From NCBI GenBank assembly GCA_963691655.1, contig OY829326.1, positions 84,871,235 to 84,935,234 of the forward strand: a stretch of 64,000 nt of DNA, read 5' to 3'. This DNA comes from Toxonevra muliebris (taxonomy: Eukaryota; Arthropoda; Insecta; Diptera; Pallopteridae). Below the pieces are notes generated by a model. That model saw only the letters and a program-made list of their open reading frames with translations, was not told the DNA's origin and searched no databases. Below are positions 1-8,996 of the stretch, piece after piece. The number at the start of each line of letters is the position of its first letter. Position 1 is the stretch's first letter. The translations under genes and the position numbers were made by a program.

Positions 1-319
1 AACAAATACTTATAGAAACAAACAATTTTTACAGGACAAATATAAATAATCAACATGCAATAAAACGTAGTGACAAGACTCCATCATACAACTCAGGTAA
101 TATAAAGCAAAATACATTCGAAACAAAGATTTTGGACGTCTTCATCAAAGTGGTTCTAGAAACTCAGAACATTCAGAACAGAAATTCAGAACATTTTAGT
201 AACAGTTTTCCAAGAAATATTATACAAAGAAATTCAGAGCAATTTAATAGAAATTATCCGAGAAATTATTCACAAAACACGAACGCTAACTCAGGAAACT
301 TTCAAAAAAAATTATAACA
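1..319 (+). pseudogene. gypsy-1 gag C-terminal remnant
   Basis: The left edge lies inside a plus-strand LTR retrotransposon. The open piece at 132-317 encodes an Asn-rich, low-complexity basic tract with repeated RNYPRN and RNSEHF-like units and no CCHC zinc knuckle. Such a tail fits the nucleocapsid end of gag in 17.6/297-type gypsy elements. The assignment depends on the protease and RT that follow. The rest of gag and the 5' LTR are outside the window. Confidence 0.55.
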
Positions 320-922
320 GTGGAAACAGACGAAACAATTTTGCAAAAGAAAATTCAGGAAAATTTAACAAAAGCAATCAAGCACAAGAACCAATGGAAG
401 TTGACCATACCTATTAAATTATTAATAGACTCAGGAGCGGGAACCTCCTTAATTCAAAAGGGTTTATTTCATAATTCTTTTCAGACCAAATTAGAAAAAC
501 GGATATCATTAAAAACAATAAATTCAAATACGATTGTAGACTCAAAAATAACAATTCCTTTATTTAAAGAATTTAATGTTAACAATGTACAAGTCGAGAT
601 GCTTGAAACAGAAATATTAAGTGATTTTGATGGCATCATCGGTTGCAATATATTGAAGCCCCTAAAAGCACAAATTGATTTCGAAAAGTCTAAATTAGTA
701 ACTCGAAATGCTGTATTACCATTAACATTTGATATTAAAAAAAAAATATTAACTGATGACGAGATATTTAATTTCTCAAACCAAACGACCAATACCGACT
801 TTATACCTCCAAAATTAGAACAAATTATTCAAAAATTTAAGCTCAACAATTTAAATATGAAAGAAATGAAAAAAAATTCAAAAATGTTTTCTTCTTCGAA
901 GGAGATAATTTATCAGCAGTAG
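320..922 (+). pseudogene. gypsy-1 aspartic protease region
   Basis: The 200-codon open frame carries the retroviral-type protease signature LLIDSGAGTSLIQKG, with DSGAG encoded at 428-442, and the downstream flap-like segment DGIIGCNIL. It stops at 920-922, just before the RT frame begins at 922, so gag-pol of this copy is already split. The neighbouring RT and integrase fragments assign it to gypsy/Ty3. In family members the protease processes gag-pol; this copy is decayed. Confidence 0.75.
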
Positions 923-1130
923 TGAGATACAAACATAATATACCCACAAAAAATGATATCCCTGTATTTTCTAAAACCTACAGATATCCTGAAGCGCACA
1001 AAAACGAGGTTGATAAACAAATCTCAGAAATGTTAAGTTCTGGTATAATTGTTAAATCAACAAGTCCATATAACGCACCTATATGGGTAGTCCCCAAGAA
1101 AATTGATAAATCAGGCGAACAAAAGTTCAG
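922..1130 (+). pseudogene. gypsy-1 reverse transcriptase, N-terminal piece
   Basis: This piece encodes the start of a gypsy reverse transcriptase: FSKTYRYPEAHKNEV, the helix EMLSSGIIVKSTSPYNAPI, then VVPKKIDKSG. At about 1130 the similarity stops abruptly in the segment EQKF, where the opposite-strand gypsy-2 frame begins. The RT resumes at about 6241 with roughly 95 residues missing, so the interruption also removed sequence. Confidence 0.78.
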
Positions 1131-4100
1131 GTGGAATCGCGCACCATTTCTTCATTTTATCCGAAGAGTAAATTGATGAAAATCTCTTTTGAGAAATCTG
1201 CATCCCATCGATGTCTTCCACAAGATATCGGTCCTTACCGAGAACCTTTGCAACAATGTAAGGACCACGGTATTTAGGTTCAAGTTTTCGTGACTCACCG
1301 GTTGACCGCGGTTCGTTCTGCAATACTACGAGATCATTTATTTTGTACACAGTCGACGTTTTGTGTCTTTCGTCGAATCGTTTCTTCCAATTTTCGCGCT
1401 GTTGTTGAATATGCTCAAGAGCTAATATACGTTTGTCGTGTATATTTTGCTCTTCGGCGTCATAAAGAACTGCAGCCATCATTTGATTTTGAATGATGTC
1501 GATGAGTTTAAAATCAAAAATCAATTCGTTCGGACTAAACCCTGTTGTACTGTTTTTCTGGGAGTTTATGGTCCATTGTAGGTTTCGCAGCTGGTCGTCC
1601 CATTCCTTCGGGTTGTTGGTCATGCATCGTAGGAAATTGAGTATGGTTTGGTTGGCGCGCTCAACTTGGCCGTTAGCGCGCGGTGTTCGCACAGCTGTTT
1701 TTATGTGTTGTATATCGTTGTCTTCACAGTAGCTAGTAAATTGTTTCGAGGTAAATGCGGTACCACGATCCGTAACGACTTTCTTTGGCAGACCAAAATA
1801 GCTAGTAAGGTCATTCAATAACTGTAGTACCGGCTGCGTTTTTGTATTTCGCACAGCTTTCACTATAAGATATTTGGAAAATGCGTCACTTATAGCTACG
1901 ACGTGCGTGTTGCCACGTTTGCTTTTTATAAACGGACCCAAGTGGTCAATATGTATTAGTCGAAAAGGGATCGGTTCCATAGCTTCGGTGTACAGATTTC
2001 CTTCGGGCTTCCCTCCCTTGCATTTGTTGTAGCAGCATACGATGCAAGCTGCGATGTACTCTTTGACATACTTTCGTATTCGTGGAAACCAGAAATACCT
2101 TTTGACCTTTTCGATCGTGTTTTCGATACCGAAATGACCCATCTCGTCATGACAGTAGCGTACGATTCGCCAACACACCGCTTTTGGTACTACGAATAGT
2201 AGATTGTTTTGATCGCGCCTATAAAGGCGATTGTTTTTCACAGTGTATTCGCTCATAAGCTGTTTCGTTTGTTCGGATTTACGTACCCCTTTCAAAATAT
2301 CAAGAATATTTCTTATGCTTTCATCTTGCAGCTGCATAGAAAGTAGCCAGTCATCGCTAGCGACGTCAACGTTCATAACGTTCTGCTCTTCGACCGGAGC
2401 TCTACTTAGGGCATCGACATGGCTCATTCGACTGCCAGGCCTATGAATGCTTATGAAATCGAATTCCATCAGGCGCACCCACCAACGTGCAATTCGTGGA
2501 ATTATTGGCGTTTTCGACTTTAGAGTCGTAATATCCACACAATCAGTAACTAATTTAAACGACTTAACCAGTAAGTAAATGCGGAATCGTTTCAGCGCCT
2601 CTACCACAGCCAGTACTTCCAACTCATAGCTGTGGTAGCGAGACTCTGGTTCAGTACAGTGTCGGCTAAAACACATAACCGACTTCCACGTGCATCCATC
2701 ATCATTCGACTGTAGCAAAACTGCAGCAAGACCGACGCTACTAGCATCGGTGTGTACCTCATGCAAAGCATTGAAATCGTACAATACCAGCACTGGGTCG
2801 TTGCTCAGTAAATGAATTAACGTGCTGAACGCTTTCTGTTGTGCTTCACCCCATTCAAAATTGTGCGCCGCAGCTTTCGTAGTCAATCTCGTGAGTGGCC
2901 GTACAATAAGCGAATAGTTTTCAACGAACTTCCGGAAAAATCCGGTTAGGCCAAGAAATCTGCGCACTTCAGTCTGCGTCGTGGGCGTTTTGAACTCTTT
3001 GATGGCTTGTACCTTTCGTTCGCCTGGGACAATACCATTTTTGCTAACCTTGTGTCCCAGGAACTCAATTTGCTCAGCGAGGAAACTGCATTTGTCTAAT
3101 CGCAGCGTTAAACCATTTTGCTCGACAATGCTAAGGAATGCTTTTAACTTTCTGAAACCTTCTGCGACTGTGGTGCTGGGTATAATGACATCATCTAGAT
3201 ACGCAATGATGTTTTGAGGTTTAGCTTTTTCAATCAATTTTTTCATAATTTCTTGAAAAACAGCCGGGGCATTTACGAGCCCAAACGGCATACGGTTATA
3301 TTCATAGTGAGCTTCCGTTGTCACAAACGCGGTGTACTGTTTCGAGTTTTCTTCTATTTCAATTTGGTGATAGCCCATTTTAAAATCGAGGGTAGTGAAA
3401 TAATTATTTCCGGATAATTGCGCGAAAAGTTCATCGATGATCGGCATCGGAAATGGTTGTTTTTCGGTTATTTGATTTAACTGTCTATAGTCCACGCACA
3501 TTCTAAATTTGTGATTTTTCTTCTCCACCAGAACGATTGGTGAAGCGTATGGGGAATTGGATGGGCGTATAATTTCACTTTTTAATAATTCATCAATAGT
3601 TTCTTTCAATACCGGGCGTCGTGCGAATGGAAGTCTATAAGGTTTCATATTTATTGGCGTATCCGATGATAACTTTATTTTCATTTTTATTAAATTTGTT
3701 TTTCGAATTTCCGATGCTTTCGATGCAAAGCACTTTTTATATCGATTCAAAATTCCGTTTAAACCGGCAAAATCACCGTCAGTCAATTCCGTGACTGTGT
3801 TTGTATCTCGTTTGATAAGCCAACATTGCTCACCTTCAAACACGAAGCGATTACCGCTCGAAGATAATACGTCTATCCCGAGAAGAACGTCATATTTCAT
3901 CATATCGTCATGCACAATTAGCATTTCAGTTTCACTTTCATTACCGTCAATTGTTAAAACAGATTTCATTTTACGCACGCACTCGTATTGTCCACCGCCA
4001 AAACCTTTCAGCAATACGCTACAATTTTCTTTTTGGCCTATGCCTTCTGCAAATGTTTCCCAAATCAAAGAACGTGCACTACCTGAGTCTATAAACGCTG

Positions 4101-5829
4101 TTGCCTCAATGCCATTTACTTTTATGATTTTTGTTGTAAATTTATTTTGAACATTTTCGATAGCATAACAATTTGCATTATTCTTGCAATCGGCGGCCTT
4201 ATGGCCTATTTTCGAACACTTCGTGCATCGTTCACGTTTCTGAGGCTCTGGGCAATTACGCGAAAAATTACCAGTTTTCTTACAATTATAGCAAATAATT
4301 TCACGTTTTTCATTTTTAACCGATACCGGAACATTTTCTTTTTGTGTTTCTTTTACGCTTTGTTTCGACAACACAACATTTTTCACCGTATTGTAACTAC
4401 TGTAGTTTATTATCGATGTTAAAAGATCATTACACGTATTGTATCTATTCACTGAAATAGATTTTTTTATATCAATGTCATTAATTCCGTTTATGACGTA
4501 TCGTATTATTGATTGTTCGTCTATTCTGCCACGACGACCCACCGCTAAAACTCGATAATAAAATGATTCTGGTGTTTCAGTGCTACTACGCCGCATATGG
4601 ATCATTTCCATGTGTATCTCAGCTGCATTTATCGAACAGGGAAACTCCATCTTAAATTCCTGCACAAATTGTGGCCAATCTACAAAAATTTTATCGCACG
4701 CGTCGACCCACAATTTTACTGCACCTTCAAATTTTGTTTGTACAGCAAATAAAAGGAGTCTGTCGTCCAAACAATATGCGCTTCGTAGATGTTCAATTCG
4801 GTTAACAAACTGCGTTGAATTAATTGTTTTTTTATCAGGATCAAAAGTTGGCAAAATAGATATTATATCACGTACATTTCCAAATACATTTCGATTTGAA
4901 AGTTCATTCGTTAACGCTAAACGTTGCGTTGGTGCAGGCACACCACATTGATGTGCATATACTACATTTGTATTACCTCCAAACCTCGGAGGAACTGAAG
5001 CAGCTATATTTTCGTTGTAATTATTACACCTTGTATCGTAAGGCGATCGTTGCATTAAATGCGGCAATGAATTTGCATTACCTTCAAACGTCGAAGGCAT
5101 CGTCACAAATACATTTTCGTTGTTATTGTTTGCTACTGAATACTGCACTGCATAACCACCAAACGTCGGCGGTATCGCTGCAGGCAGCGCGTTCCAGTTT
5201 GCAAATCGTTTGTTCATTTCATTCGTTGGTACACGCATATTTGACTTCATACACGTTACAATTTGCGATGGATGCTGCACTGCATTACCACCAAGCGTCG
5301 GCGGTGTCGTCGCAGGCAGCGCATCCCAATGTACATGTCGCCTATTTACGTCAGACGACACATATTGCGGCATGCTATACGAAGGCAGTGAAGCACCTGT
5401 TGTCTCGGAATACATTGCATCGTACGCAGGCAAAGTTGAAGTAATCAATTGTATTGGAGATGAACGACTAACGGGGGAATGGAAATTATTGTACGCTTGC
5501 GATTCGAATTGTGGCAGTTGTGTTGACGTCGGCGCATGCGACGCAACCGAAGAAACACACGACGTCGGCGCAGCTATTTCACAATTAGGGGATGCTCGAC
5601 TGGACACAGCAATAACGTTCGCTTGCCCATTTTGCATCTTCTCGATTGTGTTTTCTAATTGTTGAATTCGTTGATAAAAACTTTCATTTAGCGCAGAACA
5701 GAAGCGTTCTTCATTAAAATGATCATTTAATCTTTCAACAAGTTTTGTTTTATTTCCCGCAACCGACAAGCCTAATTCTCGTAATTTTGTTTTTAATTTT
5801 TCAACTTTCCACGCACTAAAATTCGGCAT
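1111..5829 (-). CDS. gypsy-2 gag-pol polyprotein (open, C-terminus replaced)
   Basis: One uninterrupted frame of 1572 codons from the chosen ATG at 5829; an in-frame ATG 13 codons upstream is possible. Domains in order, numbered from that upstream ATG: a SAP-like helix pair (about 14-52, with GLSVAGNKTKLVERL), a long linker with repeated PPxFGG units, a gag core, two CCHC knuckles (about 525-557), protease DSGSA (about 592), RT with YLDDVI (about 890), RNase H, the integrase HHCC finger (about 1235-1270) and a DDE core (HIDHLG, TDRGTAF, NGQVERANQ). This is the full set for a Ty3/gypsy element. The frame has no break, so the copy is young or recently active. The last few codons read antisense through gypsy-1, so the natural C-terminus and 3' LTR are missing. 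It could still be transcribed from its 5' side. Confidence 0.9.
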   Translation of the reverse strand: MPNFSAWKVEKLKTKLRELGLSVAGNKTKLVERLNDHFNEERFCSALNESFYQRIQQLENTIEKMQNGQANVIAVSSRASPNCEIAAPTSCVSSVASHAPTSTQLPQFESQAYNNFHSPVSRSSPIQLITSTLPAYDAMYSETTGASLPSYSMPQYVSSDVNRRHVHWDALPATTPPTLGGNAVQHPSQIVTCMKSNMRVPTNEMNKRFANWNALPAAIPPTFGGYAVQYSVANNNNENVFVTMPSTFEGNANSLPHLMQRSPYDTRCNNYNENIAASVPPRFGGNTNVVYAHQCGVPAPTQRLALTNELSNRNVFGNVRDIISILPTFDPDKKTINSTQFVNRIEHLRSAYCLDDRLLLFAVQTKFEGAVKLWVDACDKIFVDWPQFVQEFKMEFPCSINAAEIHMEMIHMRRSSTETPESFYYRVLAVGRRGRIDEQSIIRYVINGINDIDIKKSISVNRYNTCNDLLTSIINYSSYNTVKNVVLSKQSVKETQKENVPVSVKNEKREIICYNCKKTGNFSRNCPEPQKRERCTKCSKIGHKAADCKNNANCYAIENVQNKFTTKIIKVNGIEATAFIDSGSARSLIWETFAEGIGQKENCSVLLKGFGGGQYECVRKMKSVLTIDGNESETEMLIVHDDMMKYDVLLGIDVLSSSGNRFVFEGEQCWLIKRDTNTVTELTDGDFAGLNGILNRYKKCFASKASEIRKTNLIKMKIKLSSDTPINMKPYRLPFARRPVLKETIDELLKSEIIRPSNSPYASPIVLVEKKNHKFRMCVDYRQLNQITEKQPFPMPIIDELFAQLSGNNYFTTLDFKMGYHQIEIEENSKQYTAFVTTEAHYEYNRMPFGLVNAPAVFQEIMKKLIEKAKPQNIIAYLDDVIIPSTTVAEGFRKLKAFLSIVEQNGLTLRLDKCSFLAEQIEFLGHKVSKNGIVPGERKVQAIKEFKTPTTQTEVRRFLGLTGFFRKFVENYSLIVRPLTRLTTKAAAHNFEWGEAQQKAFSTLIHLLSNDPVLVLYDFNALHEVHTDASSVGLAAVLLQSNDDGCTWKSVMCFSRHCTEPESRYHSYELEVLAVVEALKRFRIYLLVKSFKLVTDCVDITTLKSKTPIIPRIARWWVRLMEFDFISIHRPGSRMSHVDALSRAPVEEQNVMNVDVASDDWLLSMQLQDESIRNILDILKGVRKSEQTKQLMSEYTVKNNRLYRRDQNNLLFVVPKAVCWRIVRYCHDEMGHFGIENTIEKVKRYFWFPRIRKYVKEYIAACIVCCYNKCKGGKPEGNLYTEAMEPIPFRLIHIDHLGPFIKSKRGNTHVVAISDAFSKYLIVKAVRNTKTQPVLQLLNDLTSYFGLPKKVVTDRGTAFTSKQFTSYCEDNDIQHIKTAVRTPRANGQVERANQTILNFLRCMTNNPKEWDDQLRNLQWTINSQKNSTTGFSPNELIFDFKLIDIIQNQMMAAVLYDAEEQNIHDKRILALEHIQQQRENWKKRFDERHKTSTVYKINDLVVLQNEPRSTGESRKLEPKYRGPYIVAKVLGKDRYLVEDIDGMQISQKRFSSIYSSDKMKKWCAIPPELLFA

Positions 5830-6240
5830 ATTTATGCTTTTTGTTTTTATTCTCAAATACGCACACAAATAAAATTCAAAATCAACTCACTGTTACTCGC
5901 GTCTCTTTTTCCTCTTTCTATTATTTTCCGTTGTTACAACAACAATCACACACGCACTTTTTTTGTTTTCGCCTACGCACTATGGTTATTGTTGTTCGTT
6001 TTTTTGTTTCGTGAATTTTATTCGATTAAAATTATCATTTATTAAAACTAAAACGCGTCAGGAATCGTTGCAGGTCGTAGGCAGCATTTCACTTCTGAAA
6101 TTGTCACACGCAAACTTTTTAGATTAATATTTGACTTTTATTAAATAATAGAAAAGAGTGAACAATATAAAACGATTTAAATGTTACACGCCGGTCATCA
6201 CCCTTCGCTTTCTCGTTGATTACTGTCATCGTGTTGATAT
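5830..6240 (-). other. gypsy-2 leader with possible 5' LTR and primer-binding site
   Basis: This 411-bp stretch lies upstream of gypsy-2 gag and holds no frame. Read on the minus strand, a segment starting TGTAAC (6188) and ending GTGACA (6102) includes an AATAAA. It is followed by TTTCAGAAGTGAAAT, which resembles a primer-binding site for the 3' end of a leucine tRNA. That would make 6102-6188 (or up to about 6240) a short or truncated 5' LTR. No second copy exists at the other side to confirm it. Confidence 0.3.
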
Positions 6241-7330
6241 CGATAAATTAAGGTATTGATCGACGCAGTGATGCAATTTGTTGTGACAGAAGTTTTACAC
6301 TACTATGTTAATAACATATGCGTTGTATATCTCGATGACAAACTTATATTTTCTACATCTCTTACAGAACATATAGATTCACTAAACAAAGTATTTAAAA
6401 GGCTGCTTGAATATAACCTAAAGGTGCAAATTGACAAATGTGATTTTTTAAAAAGGGAAACGGAATTTTAGGCCACATAATTACTGATAAAGGTATAAAA
6501 CTAAACCCAAATAAATTAGAAGTAATAAAAAATATTAAACTTCCAAAAACTACTAAGCAAATAAAATCATTTTTGGGTATTACCGGATACTATCGTAAGT
6601 TCATTAAGGACTACTCAAAGGTAGCCCTTCCAATGACTAAATTCTTACAAAAAAATAGCAAAATTGATATAAAAGATAGCTTGTACATTGAATCTTTTGG
6701 TAAGCTTAAAGAACTTATATGTACATGCCCTATCTTAGATTACCCTAATTTTGAAAAGTCGTTCACATTAACCACAGATGCTAGTAACGCAGCTCTAGGA
6801 GCTGTTCTATCTCAAAACAGTCATCCAATAGCATTCGCTTCCAGAACCCTTAATATACATGAACGAAGTTAGAGCACAATAGAGAAGGAACTTCTTGCAA
6901 TTGTTTGGGCAACCAAATATTTTCGTTCATATTTATTTGGAAGAAAATTTAAAATTCAGACAAACCACCGTCCATTGGTATGGCTAACTTCAATAAAAGA
7001 GCCAAATTCCAAGCTTCAGCGCTGGAAAATCAGCCTAAACGAATATAAATTCGAAGTAGAGTACATTAAGGCCGAGAAAATAAAGTTGCCGATTATTTAA
7101 GTCGATTAGAAACTAACCTTGTTGAAGAGGAAATAGCCTCCGATATAGCCACCGTACATAGTGGACAAGAAAATTTAAACGATCACATGTACATAACCGA
7201 AAATCAAATTGTTTTGAAAAAGGAAAACACAAACTCTTACTCATATAAAATTATGTATAAAAAAAGAAAATAATAATAGTTTCTCTAAAGGAGTATGAAG
7301 AATGCTATGTCTTAGATGTTTTAAAAACCC
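6241..7330 (+). pseudogene. gypsy-1 RT C-terminal half and RNase H, broken
   Basis: The RT resumes just before the catalytic box YLDD (6328-6339) with VVYLDDKLIFSTSLTEHI. A one-base loss near 6468 shifts the frame, after which the thumb/connection continues (LNPNKLEVIKNIKLP, GITGYYRKFIKDYSK). The RNase H domain follows with TTDASNAALGAVLSQ. A nonsense codon falls at 6870-6872 inside the segment that continues [13 protein letters not shown]. The tether runs on to about 7100. This is the same element as 1-1130: same strand, colinear domain order and the same 17.6/297-like style. Confidence 0.82.
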
Positions 7331-7332
7331 AT

Positions 7333-8427
7333 TTGCCAATTAATGGTACTATAGCTGTATACTGTTCGGATGATGACGTATTTAAACGTTTTCAAGAAAC
7401 TACAATTAAATATTTTTCAAATGCACCTAAAATGAAAATGGTGAGAAGTACTAAATTTTTGCAAGACATAACAGATAGAGAAAAGTTACTAGAAATAATT
7501 GAGAAAGCTCATGTTGATAACAACTATAGAGGAATAGAAGTAACTTTTTCAGAATTAAAAGATATGTACTATTTTCCAAATTTTCTCTTAGAAATACAAA
7601 AATACATTAGTAATTGCATTACTTGTCATATGTGTAAGTATGATAGAAATCCTAAACAAAAATACGATGTTTTTGACATGCATTGATAAACTAACTAAGC
7701 ATGCATTTATACACTCACTATCAGATCGAAATTCAATATCAATCGTTGATCTCTTGAAGCAAAGATTTGCAAATTTAGGCAAACCAAGCAAAATAGTTGC
7801 CGACAACGAATTCTATACCGCCTACATTAGAAATTTTTTGAACAAAGAAAACGTCCTATACCATTTTACGTCACCAAACACGCATACCGGAAATTCTGAC
7901 ATCGAGAGGTTTCATTCAACTCTGAACATATGCGCTTATTCAAGTTGAGTGACGAATTTAAAGAAACTGATGACAAAACTTTAGCATTAAAAGCAGTTGA
8001 AATATATAATAATAATACCACACATTCTACGACTAAATATAAACCCAACGAACTGCTACATGCAAATTTAAATACTTCTGAATGGCAAAACTTAGTAGAT
8101 AGAGTACATGAAAACAAAATCAAAAGAATTAATAAAATTAATGAAAACAGGACTGAACCTCATACATTTAAAAATAGAGAACTGGTTAAAAATCTTGGAT
8201 TTCACAACTTGCCACGATACATAATAAAAAATGTTAAAGAAAAGGAAGATACATTTTTCAAGGACGAAAAGGGATTAAAACGCGACCGACAAATTATAAA
8301 AAGATCTTACAAATTCCAAATTCAATTAAAGGCTTCAAATTTGACAAAAAACAAACAAGTAGAGATTACTCAGGCAGAAAACAAAAACATAAGAAAACAG
8401 ATGGTGATAATCTACAAGATACTTTAG
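7333..8427 (+). pseudogene. gypsy-1 integrase, broken
   Basis: The frame at 7333-7686 carries the integrase zinc-binding region (YRGIEVTFSELKDMYYFPN, CITCHMCKYDRN). A short deletion or shift near 7680 moves to the frame at 7640-7948, which keeps three acidic catalytic positions: CIDKLTKHA, VADNEF and SDIERFHS. A further shift moves to 7930-8427, which holds the C-terminal basic domain (NNTTHSTTKYKPNELLH, KNRELVKNLG). There is no env frame between here and the LTR. At least two frameshifts make this copy non-coding. Confidence 0.8.
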
Positions 8428-8700
8428 ATTTAAGACCGTCTACGAGCAAGGGAATTAGATAACAAGGAGAAAAACCTATTAAAATTTATTATTTACACAG
8501 AAACATAAAAATAAAAAAATTGATTTACCTATATTTAAATTATATTTTTTATCCAAACTTAAACTTTATAGACTATGTTTATACTTCTTTATCAAAACAT
8601 TAAAAATTTAACTCAAAGTCTGAAATCACTTGATACTTAAGAATAGCACAAGTATATTTTTATTCAAACATATTGAAATTTAAACGCAATGTTTAAACAA
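8428..8700 (+). other. gypsy-1 3' non-coding stretch
   Basis: AT-rich sequence between the integrase end and the polypurine tract. I see no frame longer than a few dozen codons and no env-like domain. It is the 3' untranslated part of the element, or a deleted env region. Confidence 0.5.
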
Positions 8701-8710
8701 AGCGAGGTGG
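8701..8710 (+). promoter_or_regulatory. gypsy-1 polypurine tract
   Basis: The purine run AGCGAGGTGG abuts the LTR start AGTTAC. This is the position and composition expected for the plus-strand primer of gypsy elements. Confidence 0.6.
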
Positions 8711-8996
8711 AGTTACATATACAATATGTATGTGGAACAAAATCTCATTATTATTAAAACTAATATAATAGAATTCATAGAAATCTGGTAAAAATCAGTA
8801 AATCGAAATTGTAATTAATTTATCCAAGAACAAAGAAGCAACACTTCCACAAGGTGCATTATCTATGTTACATATACATACACATTTTATGTTTTAGTAC
8901 TTAGCTTAAGATCAATTAGAATGTAAGTAAGTTCTTCAGTAGTTTTTTACCTTTCAATAAACACACTTCATAAAAAATCTGTTGGGTGTTTTAACT
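8711..8996 (+). repeat. gypsy-1 3' LTR
   Basis: A 286-bp segment starting AGTTAC and ending TTAACT, giving a 5-bp terminal inverted repeat of the gypsy type. It directly follows the polypurine tract and contains AATAAA at 8956-8961, about 35 bp from its end. The partner 5' LTR is outside the window, so the boundaries cannot be checked by comparison. Confidence 0.65.

Noticed and set aside
3791..5665. Plus-strand frames of 90-180 codons
   Set aside because: They are antisense shadows of the open gypsy-2 gag-pol frame.
8701..8996. Bacterial-type promoter or terminator signals
   Set aside because: The window is an animal intron; the element is a retrotransposon LTR with a polypurine tract and AATAAA.
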